Source of the DNA: Rs1 sp036960485 | Lineage (GTDB): Bacteria; Pseudomonadota; Gammaproteobacteria; Pseudomonadales; Balneatricaceae | Length of the DNA stretch: 64,000 bases | Direction of reading: 5' to 3' | NCBI GenBank assembly: GCA_036960485.1 | Contig: JBALXS010000005.1 | Span: forward strand, 37,311-101,310 | Shown: one piece after another, positions 44,140 to 53,358 of the stretch | Layout of the letters: each line of letters opens with the position of its first letter | Position numbering within the stretch: the stretch's first letter is position 1 | The notes under the pieces: generated by a model | Seen by the model: the letters and a program-made list of their open reading frames with translations, nothing else | What the model was told of the DNA's origin: nothing | Databases searched by the model: none | Program-made: the position numbers and the translations under genes

Positions 44140-46346
44140 CTTGGTTCTCCAATTTGCACTGTGGCAACGCTTTTTGGTGCCTCATTAGTGACATCTAGAA
44201 TGTCTATTACTGCTTTATTTTTTAAAGCAGTTGCTTGTTTATCTCGTTTACGTTTTGCCACCACTAAAGGTGGGCATTTGTCTTGTCGGTAATAGGTCAC
44301 TTGGCAATCAAGGCATTGATGGCATTCGTTTGCATTGATAGTGCCGTCAGGATGAATCGCTTGAATTTCACATTCATTTGCACAAACTTTGCATGGCTGA
44401 CCGCATTCTTTGCGACGCTTGAGCCAATCGAACAAGCGTAAGCGAGCAGGAATTGCTAGTGCAGCGCCGAGTGGGCAAATATAGCGGCAGTAAACTTTGC
44501 GCGTGAAAATGTTGATCACAAGCAGTATCGCCGCGTAGAACACATAGCCCCATTCACGCTGAAATTGTAAAAGGAAGGTGGTTTTAAAAGGCTCTATTTC
44601 TGAATAGCGTTCAGCTTCTGAAAGTGATTCTAAAGAGACTGCAAAGAGTGCTAACAAAATCACATATTTGACTGCCCAAAGGCGTTCGTGAACTGCGAAA
44701 GGTATTTCATACTGCTTAATTTTAAGGCGTCGTGCCAGCTCATTAATTAACTCTTGTAGTGCACCAAAAGGGCATAGCCAACCGCAGAAAATACCTCTTC
44801 CCCAAAGCAGCATTGTCATTGCAACAAAGCCCCAAAGGATAAACAATACCGGATCAAGTAAAAACAAATCCCACTGGAAGTTACCTTGGAAAGCGTGCAC
44901 AAAGGTAAATACATTAACCACAGATAGCTGACCTAGAGAGTACCAACCGATAAAAACTACAGTAAATACTAGGTAGCCTTGGCGTAAACCATGCATTAGC
45001 TTTGGGTAGCGTACTAATACATCTTGAATAAAAATAATAATGAATAAAAGGCCAAGGGCTACAGTAAGCACTGCAATTTGAAAACTCTTTTGCTGCCAGA
45101 CGGTTACCCACAACGGAGTTGGTTCAGGTTCTATTATGGGTGCTGGTCTATCGATGTACTGTTCAGGAGTAAGATAGTCACCGTAAAAGCTAGTGAAAAT
45201 ACTATCTAAAGCACCTATTTGGCGGCGTACTAGCAGTTCTAATTGCCAAGGAGATCCCAAATCAAAGTTGTATTGTGCACGTACGATGAAAATAGCCATT
45301 TCCGAAAAGCCTGGGAAACCTTCGATATAAACATCATCTAAACGATAGTAATCGCTATCGTGAAAACTGATCGCTTTGCCATCTTGTTGTAACTGGGTAC
45401 GATCAAAAATGCCGCCACGTACATAGCCGTTACCTTTAAAAGAATATTCGCCTTTGCCGAATACGCCAATGGCAGTGTCTCCAGGGTTTAATTCGCCCAT
45501 TAGCCATTGATACTGTTGTTCTCCTAACAAGTTTTGACCGATGGTAGGGATGCTTAATGGCGCATAAAATAAATCGATAAAAGTACGCTTTTGCTTTTTC
45601 CCTGAACCGTTAGGGCGATGCGCTTTAGTGCCGATAAAAGCTTGATTGACCGTGCTTTTATCTAGTAACAAACGCCTTATAGAACCGTCACCTGTTAGCT
45701 TAGGCCAATCAGCTTGGCTAAACACAGCTGTTTTAATGGTAGCAGGTAACACTTTCGCCTGAGCAGAAAGGCCGGCGATATTCAGCAAACCAGCAACTTT
45801 TCGTGCAGCGCGCATGATCGCTTCATTGACCACCATCACTGTAACAGTGGCACCTGATATGACATCAACACTGATCACATCTTTATTGTTAGCCGCACCA
45901 ACGCGTACATTATCGGTTACTTCTAAGCCTTGGTATTTATCAACAAAATCAAATAATTTATGTTCGGGAATGCCCACCAATAAAATAGGCTCGTGATGTT
46001 CTAACACTTGGGTAACGACTAACTTTCCCTGTGTATTCATCGCAATCAAGGTATTAATAGGTTTGCCTGAATAAGCGGGAATATCAACCACATCGTTGGT
46101 ATTAAAAGCGTAGCCTAAAATTTCTTCGCCCGCTAATATCTTGCGAACTAACACTTGTTCGCCATCTAGCGGGTATTTATCACTAATTTTATCGGCACTG
46201 GGAAAGGCAATACGAATGGTGGTCAATTGCTGCTCTGGAGAAACAGGCACCATGGCTTGAACACTTGCACTCATCAAGCCTAAAGCCAAGCAAATTGTAA
46301 AAGCACTAAAGCGTGCTAGAAAAGCATTCATCGAGCGATTAATCAT
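44136..46346 (-). CDS. nosR: NosR, membrane electron donor/regulator for NosZ
   Basis: A 736-residue polytopic iron-sulfur flavoprotein. Signal peptide, periplasmic FMN-binding domain (the VISGATVTVMV block at about 160-180 carries the covalent-flavin Thr motif S-G-A-T), several membrane helices, then CGWLCPFGALQE and CRYICPLGAAL, and a C-terminal ferredoxin-type region CGQPCKVCANEC and CHQCLDCQ. It supplies electrons to NosZ and is needed for nos expression. An earlier CusF-like gene lies 41 bases upstream on the same strand. Confidence 0.96.
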   Translation of the reverse strand: MINRSMNAFLARFSAFTICLALGLMSASVQAMVPVSPEQQLTTIRIAFPSADKISDKYPLDGEQVLVRKILAGEEILGYAFNTNDVVDIPAYSGKPINTLIAMNTQGKLVVTQVLEHHEPILLVGIPEHKLFDFVDKYQGLEVTDNVRVGAANNKDVISVDVISGATVTVMVVNEAIMRAARKVAGLLNIAGLSAQAKVLPATIKTAVFSQADWPKLTGDGSIRRLLLDKSTVNQAFIGTKAHRPNGSGKKQKRTFIDLFYAPLSIPTIGQNLLGEQQYQWLMGELNPGDTAIGVFGKGEYSFKGNGYVRGGIFDRTQLQQDGKAISFHDSDYYRLDDVYIEGFPGFSEMAIFIVRAQYNFDLGSPWQLELLVRRQIGALDSIFTSFYGDYLTPEQYIDRPAPIIEPEPTPLWVTVWQQKSFQIAVLTVALGLLFIIIFIQDVLVRYPKLMHGLRQGYLVFTVVFIGWYSLGQLSVVNVFTFVHAFQGNFQWDLFLLDPVLFILWGFVAMTMLLWGRGIFCGWLCPFGALQELINELARRLKIKQYEIPFAVHERLWAVKYVILLALFAVSLESLSEAERYSEIEPFKTTFLLQFQREWGYVFYAAILLVINIFTRKVYCRYICPLGAALAIPARLRLFDWLKRRKECGQPCKVCANECEIQAIHPDGTINANECHQCLDCQVTYYRQDKCPPLVVAKRKRDKQATALKNKAVIDILDVTNEAPKSVATVQIGEPR

Positions 46347-46387
46347 CGAATTATCTCAGTGTGGGTAAAAAAACATCCAGTGTTTAG

Positions 46388-46702
46388 CTATAGAATTTCG
46401 AGTACGGTAAATTTCATCATGTTGCTATGGCGCATGCGAAACTTGATAGTTTGGCCTTCTTTAAAATTTTCGATCTTAAGCGGCAGAGCCAGACTAAATT
46501 TCATTTGCATTGCTTGCATATCCCACTCAGGGATCATTTGATGCTGTATTTTTAATTGCTTGGTCTGAGTTAATACGCTTTTAATAACGCCAGTAGTAAC
46601 AACCGTCATCTCATGCTTATCTTCACCGTGAGCTAGTGCAGTCACTGGCAAAGTAATGATGAATAGGGCTAATAAAAAGTAACGTTTTATAACCGCGTAC
46701 AT
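46388..46702 (-). CDS. CusF-like periplasmic copper-binding protein
   Basis: A 104-residue secreted protein: signal peptide (FLLALFIITLPVTALAHG) and an OB-fold CusF domain. The Cu(I) ligand pattern H-...-W-x-M-x2-M-x-M is visible in IQHQMIPEWDMQAMQMKF. AGAGGAATCACT precedes the ATG. It is the first gene of the nos transcript, behind two FNR-like boxes, and likely helps copper supply to NosZ; CusF-like proteins are otherwise part of copper efflux. Confidence 0.85.
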   Translation of the reverse strand: MYAVIKRYFLLALFIITLPVTALAHGEDKHEMTVVTTGVIKSVLTQTKQLKIQHQMIPEWDMQAMQMKFSLALPLKIENFKEGQTIKFRMRHSNMMKFTVLEIL

Positions 46703-46755
46703 AGTGATTCCTCTGTGTAGCTAAATTCATTCATGCTAAATTAATGTGTAAGGTA

Positions 46756-46761
46756 ATTTTA
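46756..46761 (-). promoter_or_regulatory. Candidate -10 element of the nos promoter
   Basis: On the minus strand TAAAAT lies about 31 bases downstream of the centre of the proximal FNR-like box, the spacing expected when FNR binds near -41.5 (class II). This would start the transcript near 46749. Confidence 0.45.
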
Positions 46762-46782
46762 AAGTAGGATTAAAAATATGGA

Positions 46783-46796
46783 ATGATCTAAGTCAA
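46783..46796 (-). promoter_or_regulatory. FNR/ANR/DNR-like box (proximal)
   Basis: Minus strand TTGAC-TTAG-ATCAT matches the TTGAT-N4-ATCAA consensus at eight of ten positions. It lies 81 bases upstream of the CusF-like start. Oxygen-limited or nitric-oxide-responsive activation of nos genes through FNR-family regulators is established in denitrifiers; the factor itself is not in the window. Confidence 0.65.
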
Positions 46797-46832
46797 TTTT
46801 GCCGTAATAGGCAGGTAGCACCTATTGAGGAG

Positions 46833-46846
46833 ATGACATAGATCAT
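46833..46846. promoter_or_regulatory. FNR-like box (distal)
   Basis: ATGAC-ATAG-ATCAT matches seven of ten consensus positions and is centred 50 bases upstream of the proximal box. Tandem sites spaced by about five helical turns would permit cooperative control. Confidence 0.5.
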
Positions 46847-47077
46847 TTTTTTTAAGCTATAAAGTTGCTAAAAATAGTTTGAGAAGTAGAAGTGTAAAGA
46901 TGTATGAAGAGATTATGGTGAGTTTGGGAGCTTGTGAAAAAGAAGGAAGATTATTGGTATTTAGAAAAATTTACGTCAAAAAGGTGGTTACTGCTGATTG
47001 TTTGAATTTGTTTATTTTTAAGTCAAGTAGGGAGGCATTATTGCGATTTTAGTTTATGTCCCTTGAAATAGCATAAA
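46847..47077. other. Intergenic region upstream of the nos promoter
   Basis: No gene seen between the distal FNR-like box and the membrane-protein gene stop; AT-rich. Confidence 0.35.
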
Positions 47078-47530
47078 CTAGCCACTGTCTCCGCTATTTT
47101 TAATAACCCCTAGAGGTTTGCCTTTGCGTACATCTGCGGTGTAGACCTTACGATGCCATATAGAATAATATCGCAGCTTACCCGGCCCATGGGCAATAAT
47201 GCCCGATAGTACAATACACAGTAGATAAATCCAGCTGTCTAATACTTGAAAGTAAAACCAAGCCAACGCTAAAACTAATATTTTAGCGAGGATCACTTGA
47301 CCTCTGAGTTGCACTAGCCAAATACCATCAGTATAAATTTCCTTCGCCACCATTAAGCCACCACTGGCGAGAGTTAACCAAAGGTACATCTGCCATTGAT
47401 TGGCTGGTAAGGCAAACAAAAAGGCACCGGCGAGCCCTGCTATACCAATAAGATGTAAGGTACGCAGTGCTAAGCTTAAACTGCGCTTAGCGGGTATATG
47501 ACGCTTATTTTCAGGAAATAACCAGTTCAT
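47078..47530 (-). CDS. Four-helix integral membrane protein of unknown function
   Basis: A 150-residue protein with about four hydrophobic segments (around 25-45, 48-65, 78-97 and 100-115) and a basic C-terminal tail. LRTLHLIGIAGLAGAF resembles the first helix of small heme or copper-linked membrane proteins, but I do not recognise the family with confidence. TTAGGTGCAATA precedes the ATG. It is upstream of the nos cluster on the same strand, with 375 bases between. Confidence 0.72.
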   Translation of the reverse strand: MNWLFPENKRHIPAKRSLSLALRTLHLIGIAGLAGAFLFALPANQWQMYLWLTLASGGLMVAKEIYTDGIWLVQLRGQVILAKILVLALAWFYFQVLDSWIYLLCIVLSGIIAHGPGKLRYYSIWHRKVYTADVRKGKPLGVIKNSGDSG

Positions 47531-47600
47531 TATTGCACCTAACTAAAAATATGGAGCTTATTATATGAATTTAAGAGGTGTTTAAGTAGAACTTTTATAC

Positions 47601-47933
47601 TCAAGCTCTTTTCACAAACTTCGCTGTCACCATCATTTCACCAGCGCCATCCACTTTACAATCTAGCTCGTGATCTTTCCCTTCGATTACGCGCTTGATA
47701 ACGGCTTTGGTGCCAATCTTAAGCACTAAAGAGCTGCCTTTCACTTTAAGATCTTTAACCAGTGTCACCTTATCGCCTGCTGCTAACGGTGTACCGTTAG
47801 CATCTTTGGCAATAAAAGCATCTTCATCCGGCTCCAACGGATTCCATTCATGAGCGCATTCTGGACAGATAAGTTGTTCTTGATCTTGATAAACGAATTG
47901 GGATTCGCATATTGGGCAGCTAGGTAGGGACAT
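47601..47933 (-). CDS. yjdM: YjdM (PhnA-type) zinc-ribbon protein
   Basis: A 110-residue protein with an N-terminal zinc ribbon (CPICES...CPECAHEWNP) and the PhnA/YjdM domain (TPLAAGDKVTLVKDLKVKG and GEMMVTAKFVKRA at the end). Despite the old name phnA it is not the phosphonoacetate hydrolase; the role is unclear. Single gene. Confidence 0.92.
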   Translation of the reverse strand: MSLPSCPICESQFVYQDQEQLICPECAHEWNPLEPDEDAFIAKDANGTPLAAGDKVTLVKDLKVKGSSLVLKIGTKAVIKRVIEGKDHELDCKVDGAGEMMVTAKFVKRA

Positions 47934-48570
47934 GATATATCACTTGTGTAGGTTCATCGGGCGATATGGTAATGGCTCTGCCGGCCCTTATCGAGAGTTT
48001 TCATTGGATATTTGGAATTACTCGCGAGGCTTCAGTTAAAAGAGCTATCCATCAATATCGTCTTTATTCGATTCATTGGCTCGATTTCAATTTTATAAAC
48101 CAGTTCAATGTTGGCCGGTTAAAAAATGTAAGCCTTCTAACTCATTGATTTGTGATTCTAGGCTATGGTTGAAACAATATTATTTAGTAAAAGAGTATTG
48201 GTCGCTAACTTTGAGTCTTTGAGCTAGAGAGCAACAAAAATCAAACCAGATAGTAATAATTATAAATAAAACTTATTGCCTGATAGGTACTATTAACTTG
48301 CCTATAAGATATTTTCTGAAGATCATGTAGCCACTCAATATTCTCTCAGTACATTACTGCGGCTGCTAATATATAGCTAAATTGTTCTATTTTGGACTTG
48401 CATCAAAGCGGTGTTTTTAGCGTCTGGTAGCGATTGTAATTTACCTGCGTTAAACACTATTTTCTAATGAACTGAACCCGCTAACTTATCATTATTGATC
48501 GCTACCCGAATAGGTTAATAAACAGTCGATCTATTGATAATGCAATTAACTTACTAAAGGAAACGTATCT
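47934..48570. other. Intergenic region without a recognised gene
   Basis: About 640 bases between yjdM and the Ldh2-type dehydrogenase. A 60-codon frame at 47966-48148 has no convincing ribosome binding site. The 3' end must hold the promoter of the dehydrogenase. Confidence 0.4.
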
Positions 48571-49569
48571 ATGGCAGTGTTAACACTCGAACAAATTCAA
48601 CAACTGTGTTTTGACGCTTTAGTGCGCTGTGGCGCTAACCAACAACATGCCAGTGCGGTTGCGCTAGAGCTGATGGATGCTGAAGCGGAGGGGATTCGAA
48701 ATGTAGGTCTAGGTTATATTCACTTGTATCTCAATCACCTTAAGTGCCAAAAAGTACTAGGTGATGTTGAACCTGAAGTTGTGCGCCACAGCGCAGCAGC
48801 GACACTCATAGATGCCAAACATGGTTTTTGCCATACCGCTTACTTGCACGGCGAGCAGCATTTAATCGATAATGCACGGCGCGAAGGTGTAGCGATGATG
48901 GCCATTCAACATTCTTATTCAGCCGGTGTTCTGGGCTGGTTTGTACGCAGACTAGCTCAACAAGGGCTGGTGGCATTGATGTTTGCAAACTCCTCAAAAG
49001 CAGTGGCAGCTCATGGTGGTAAAGTCCCTTTCTTTGGCACCAATCCTTTTGCTTTTGGTTCTCCGCGCAAAGATGCAGCACCGCTGGTTGTCGATATGGC
49101 GACCTCGTCAACCGCGCGCGTTAATATTGTGAAAGCAGCAGCACAGGGAGAAGCGATTGAAATTGGCCATGCGATAGATGCTCAGGGGCAACCCACCACA
49201 GATGCAACAGCAGCTTTGCAAGGTGCTCAGCTACCTTTTGGTGGGGCTAAAGGTTTTGGTATAGGATTGATAGTTGATCTATTAGGCGGGGCGCTAACTG
49301 GCAGTAACTGTTCGCACGAGGCCTCATTGTTTGCAACTAACGATGGCGGTCCTCCCAATGTGGGTCAAACGATTATTGCCTTCAATCCAGAATTTTACAG
49401 TGCAGACTACCTTGAGCATTTAGAGAGCATGTTCAGTGCTTTAACGGATGATAATGAAGTACGCATTCCCGGTGCAAGACGCCAACAGCTGCGCGAAAAG
49501 CATCAGCGCGATGGGGTTGAAGTGCCGCAGGCGCTATTGGATAAAATTGCGGATCTAAGTAAAGTTTAA
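48571..49569 (+). CDS. Ldh2/DpkA-family NAD(P)H-dependent 2-oxoacid or imine reductase
   Basis: A 332-residue member of the malate/L-lactate dehydrogenase-2 family (the fold shared by YlbC, ComC and piperideine-carboxylate reductase). Typical blocks: VAAHGGKVPFFGTNPFAFGSPR for cofactor and substrate, and GGAKGFGIGLIVDLLGG. The usual N/H-S-x-H-F motif reads HSYSAG here, so the second His is absent; activity on standard substrates is therefore uncertain. AAAGGAAACG is the ribosome binding site. Single gene. Confidence 0.82.
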   Translation: MAVLTLEQIQQLCFDALVRCGANQQHASAVALELMDAEAEGIRNVGLGYIHLYLNHLKCQKVLGDVEPEVVRHSAAATLIDAKHGFCHTAYLHGEQHLIDNARREGVAMMAIQHSYSAGVLGWFVRRLAQQGLVALMFANSSKAVAAHGGKVPFFGTNPFAFGSPRKDAAPLVVDMATSSTARVNIVKAAAQGEAIEIGHAIDAQGQPTTDATAALQGAQLPFGGAKGFGIGLIVDLLGGALTGSNCSHEASLFATNDGGPPNVGQTIIAFNPEFYSADYLEHLESMFSALTDDNEVRIPGARRQQLREKHQRDGVEVPQALLDKIADLSKV

Positions 49570-49783
49570 AGCGCATAATCAACCACTAGCGCTATTGATC
49601 GGCGATAGCCTTATTATAGAGTCATGTATTCAGGGGATAAAGCCACAGCGGCATTAAATATTCAGGCGCTATGCGATTAAAGAAAAGGCGAGAGGATTGT
49701 TACGTGCAGTCTATATTTTATGCTCAATTGGACGTTTAGAACTACCTGCTATCTTTCCTTTATTTACTGTCAGTTTAGAAGTA

Positions 49784-49810
49784 AAAAGGCGATTCTAAAA
49801 ATCGCCTTTT
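49784..49810. terminator. Terminator shared by glmS and the dehydrogenase
   Basis: AAAAGGCGAT and ATCGCCTTTT form a perfect 10-bp stem around seven bases. On the minus strand it is followed by a U-run (CCTTTTTAC), 15 bases after the glmS stop; on the plus strand the 3' arm itself ends in TTTT. Confidence 0.8.
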
Positions 49811-49825
49811 CATCTAGCTTAAAAC

Positions 49826-51649
49826 TTACTCAACCGTCACCGATTTAGCCAAGTTCCTGGGCTGATCTACATCGGTGCCTTTCAAAACAGCCACATGATA
49901 AGAGAACAGCTGCATTGGAATAGTGTAAACAATCGCTTCTAAAATTTCCGGCATTTGCGGCATGCGTAAGACGTGGTAGCCTTCATTTGTGGTGATGGCA
50001 TCGCTGCCACAAAAAACAAATAGCTGGCCTTCGCGGGCGCGTACTTCTTGCAAGTTAGCTTTTAATTTATCTAGCATGCTGTTGTCAGGTGCTACGGCGA
50101 CTACTGGCATCTCTTTATCTACAAGTGCGAGAGGACCGTGCTTTAACTCACCTGCTGGATAAGCTTCTGCATGTATGTAAGAAATTTCTTTGAGCTTCAG
50201 TGCACCTTCCATTGCTATTGGGTAGAGGGTGCCACGGCCTAAAAACAACGAGTGGTTTTTTTCTGCAAAATGACCGGCCATGGTTTCAATATCAGTCTCC
50301 ATGTGTAACGCTTGTTCAATGATAGTCGGTAGTTTTTCAAGATCAGCGACTAGCTCGCGTTCACGCTCAGTGGTCAATGCAAATCTTCGCCCTAATACTA
50401 ATGTGGTTAAAAGTAGCGATACGAGCTGAGTGGTGAAAGCTTTAGTTGAAGCAACACCGATTTCAGGGCCAGCATTGGTGAGTAAGTGAATGTCAGATTC
50501 ACGTACTAATGAGCTGCCAGCAACATTACAAATAGCTAGATTGGCTAAAATTTTGTCTTTTACATCGCGCAGTGCAGCTAAAGTGTCTGCGGTTTCCCCA
50601 GATTGAGAGATAGAAACAAAAAGAGTGCCATCATTAATAACAACTTTTCGGTAGCGATATTCACTGGCAACTTCTACTAGTGTGGGTATACCGGCGATTG
50701 ATTCCATCCAGTATTTAGCAACTAAACCAGCATGGTAGCTAGTGCCACAAGCGATGATATGTACTTGCTTGACTTGATCAAAAATAGCGGCAGCGCTTTC
50801 ACCAAAACAGCTATCGTCAACTAAACCAGCTACTATACGTTCCTTAAAAGCAGCTTCGGTTACTTTAGGCTGCTCGTGAATTTCTTTGAGCATATAGTGC
50901 TTATAGCCGCCTTTGTCAGCGGCGTTAGTACCATATTCATAGCGGCTAACACTGCGATCTGTTCTGTTGCCATCAATATCCCATACATCAATATTGTTGC
51001 GATCAACAAAGGCGATATCACCTTCTTCTAAGAACATAAATCGATCAGTTACTGGCAGTAATGCGAGTTGATCAGAGGCGATAAAGTTTTCACCAATGCC
51101 CACGCCGATCACTAATGGGCTGCCTTTACGTGCCGCAATTAATTGCGCAGGATAATCTTTTAGCATAATGCCTAAGGCGAAAGCACCTTTAAGCAGTTGT
51201 GTACATTCTTGCACCGCGCTAAGTATATCTAGGCCTTTTTCAATGGCTCTATCTAGTAAGTGAGCGATGACTTCACTGTCAGTTTCTGATTCGAAAACAT
51301 AGCCATCAACGATTAATTCATCTCGTAATACTTCGAAGTTTTCGATGATGCCGTTGTGAACTACTGCAATACGTTGGTTTGACATATGCGGATGGGCATT
51401 GCGCTCAGCAGGTGCACCGTGTGTGGCCCAGCGCGTGTGAGCAATACCTGCATTGCCTTGCAGTGGCGTGTGCGCCTGTGCATCGGCCAGCATTTGTACT
51501 TTGCCTTGGCGGCGCAATCTTTGTAGCTGTTCGCCATCGTAAATCGCCATGCCTGCAGAATCATAACCGCGGTATTCAAGACGACGTAATCCCTCTATTA
51601 ATATTTGTGCTACTGAGCGCTCTGTCGTCGCTCCTACTATTCCACACAT
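49826..51649 (-). CDS. glmS: Glucosamine-fructose-6-phosphate aminotransferase (isomerizing)
   Basis: Makes glucosamine-6-phosphate for peptidoglycan and LPS; 607 residues (609 in E. coli). Catalytic Cys is right after the initiator Met (MCGIVGA). The glutaminase domain has ANAxPH-type block RNAHPHMS and HNGIIENF; two SIS domains follow (SISQSGETADTLAAL at about 345-360 and EGALKLKEISYIHAEAYPAGELKHGP). Ends with the normal AKSVTVE. Downstream of glmU on the same strand. Confidence 0.97.
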   Translation of the reverse strand: MCGIVGATTERSVAQILIEGLRRLEYRGYDSAGMAIYDGEQLQRLRRQGKVQMLADAQAHTPLQGNAGIAHTRWATHGAPAERNAHPHMSNQRIAVVHNGIIENFEVLRDELIVDGYVFESETDSEVIAHLLDRAIEKGLDILSAVQECTQLLKGAFALGIMLKDYPAQLIAARKGSPLVIGVGIGENFIASDQLALLPVTDRFMFLEEGDIAFVDRNNIDVWDIDGNRTDRSVSRYEYGTNAADKGGYKHYMLKEIHEQPKVTEAAFKERIVAGLVDDSCFGESAAAIFDQVKQVHIIACGTSYHAGLVAKYWMESIAGIPTLVEVASEYRYRKVVINDGTLFVSISQSGETADTLAALRDVKDKILANLAICNVAGSSLVRESDIHLLTNAGPEIGVASTKAFTTQLVSLLLTTLVLGRRFALTTERERELVADLEKLPTIIEQALHMETDIETMAGHFAEKNHSLFLGRGTLYPIAMEGALKLKEISYIHAEAYPAGELKHGPLALVDKEMPVVAVAPDNSMLDKLKANLQEVRAREGQLFVFCGSDAITTNEGYHVLRMPQMPEILEAIVYTIPMQLFSYHVAVLKGTDVDQPRNLAKSVTVE

Positions 51650-51716
51650 AGTTCTTCCTTAAGATAGAATTTTTTGACAAGTTAAGAGTGTTATATCTAA
51701 TGGGCCGCAGTTTTAC

Positions 51717-53096
51717 CTACGGCTTATTTTTTACTGGGCGCTGCCAATTAGTTAGATTCATTTGTTTACCACGGGCAACAGCTAGTTGCCGATCGGCTAC
51801 TTCTTTAGTGACCGTAGAGCCAGCGCCAATAGTGGCACCTGCGCCAATTTTAAGCGGTGCAACTAGCGATGAGTTAGAGCCGATAAAAGCACCATCACCA
51901 ATTTCTGTTTTAAACTTGTTAACGCCATCGTAGTTACACGTAATAGTGCCTGCGCCGACATTAACGTCTGCACCTAATACCGCATCACCTAAATAAGTGA
52001 AGTGATTTACTTTTGAACCTTCACCTATAATCGCTTTTTTAGTTTCCACAAAGTTGCCGACCTTCGCTTTAGCTGCAAGCTCAGTCCCTGGGCGCAAACG
52101 TGCAAACGGGCCTATTTCGCAGTTATCTGCCGCGGTGCTTTGCTCGATCATCGAGTTTGCTTTAATGTGCACGTTTTCGCCAATCACAGCATCTTTGATG
52201 ATGCAATTCGCGTCAATTCTTACGCCAGCACCTAAAACCACATCGCCTTCGAAAATGACGTTCACATCAATTTCAACTTCGCCTTTAATCGTCACGCTAC
52301 CGCGAATATCTATGCGACTAGGGTCAATTAAAGTGGCGCCTGCAATCATCAAATCACGGGCTTTTTGAAATTGGAAATAACGCTCTAACTGGGCAAGTTG
52401 TACCTTATCGTTAACACCTTGCACTTCTTGCTCTGCGTTAGGTGATTGGGTAATCACTTCAACGTTATCGGCAGCTGCCATCGCAATAATATCGGTTAGG
52501 TAGTATTCGCCTTGAGCATTGTTATTGTTTAGCTGTGCTATCCATTTACGTAAAAACTTATTGGGAACTGCCATAATACCAGTATTAATTTCACTGATTT
52601 TAAGCTGTTCAGCACTGGCATCTTTTTGCTCTACAATTGCTTTTACCTGCTGGTTTGCATCGCGCACAATACGGCCATAACCCATAGGGTTGGCTAGATT
52701 GACGGTTAACAACCCTATTTGGTCACTGTTGGCTGTATCTAACAACATTTGCATGGTGTTGCTTTGGGTTAAAGGTACATCCCCATATAAAATTAAACTT
52801 ACGCCATTATTGCTGACATTTTTTAATGCTTGCGCCACAGCGTGGCCAGTGCCTAGTTGCTCGCTTTGTAGTGCAAATACGATGTTTTGGCCAGTTAGTG
52901 TCTCTTGCATCATTGCTGCTTGATGACCAACAACAACATGTGTAGTGATATCGTGTTGGCTAATATCTAGTGTATTAGCTTGATCTATAACATGTTGTAC
53001 CATCGGTTTTCCGCCAATTTTATGTAGCACCTTTGGCAGTGATGAGCGCATTCTCGAGCCTTTCCCTGCTGCTAAAATAATGACATCTGTGCTCAT
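51717..53096 (-). CDS. glmU: Bifunctional GlmU acetyltransferase/uridyltransferase
   Basis: Final steps to UDP-N-acetylglucosamine; 459 residues. The N-terminal pyrophosphorylase has LAAGKGSRMRSSLPKVLH and YGDVPLT; the C-terminal left-handed beta-helix shows hexapeptide repeats (about 250-430) and ends with the acetyltransferase block ending at AVARGKQMNLTNW. Separated from glmS by 67 bases; the pair is likely one transcript. A classic gammaproteobacterial neighbourhood. Confidence 0.97.
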   Translation of the reverse strand: MSTDVIILAAGKGSRMRSSLPKVLHKIGGKPMVQHVIDQANTLDISQHDITTHVVVGHQAAMMQETLTGQNIVFALQSEQLGTGHAVAQALKNVSNNGVSLILYGDVPLTQSNTMQMLLDTANSDQIGLLTVNLANPMGYGRIVRDANQQVKAIVEQKDASAEQLKISEINTGIMAVPNKFLRKWIAQLNNNNAQGEYYLTDIIAMAAADNVEVITQSPNAEQEVQGVNDKVQLAQLERYFQFQKARDLMIAGATLIDPSRIDIRGSVTIKGEVEIDVNVIFEGDVVLGAGVRIDANCIIKDAVIGENVHIKANSMIEQSTAADNCEIGPFARLRPGTELAAKAKVGNFVETKKAIIGEGSKVNHFTYLGDAVLGADVNVGAGTITCNYDGVNKFKTEIGDGAFIGSNSSLVAPLKIGAGATIGAGSTVTKEVADRQLAVARGKQMNLTNWQRPVKNKP

Positions 53097-53164
53097 GTAG
53101 TCTCCGTTTTATACTATCTTTAAAGAGGATGCCGCAAAACGACTGCGCTCAATAATACGGCGTT

Positions 53165-53222
53165 AAAAACCGGCTGAATATACTCATTTATAATTATAAA
53201 TTCCGCTATTTCGCCGGTTTTT
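53165..53222. repeat. Nested palindromes upstream of glmU
   Basis: AAAAACCGGC at 53165-53174 pairs perfectly with 53213-53222. Inside it lies a 16-bp perfect palindrome, ATTTATAATTATAAAT, at 53186-53201. The structure sits between the divergent glmU and TrmB-type genes; it could be a hairpin terminator-like repeat or contain an operator. Confidence 0.5.
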
Positions 53223-53358
53223 GCCTTGTCTTATTATCGCTCGCTACAATTTACAACACCCTCATTTAGCTGTTTGCTAAAATATCGCTTTCAATAGTGG
53301 CTAATTTAAAGCAATAATAAAAATAAACAATACCACTTGTCAGGAAAAAATTGACAAT

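Noticed and set aside
47966..48148. 60-codon open frame between yjdM and the Ldh2-type gene
   Set aside because: No ribosome binding site, no recognisable domain and no protein-like hydrophobic pattern; likely chance.
51650..51716. glmS ribozyme
   Set aside because: The leader is only 67 bases and glmS ribozymes occur in Gram-positive bacteria; no matching fold seen.
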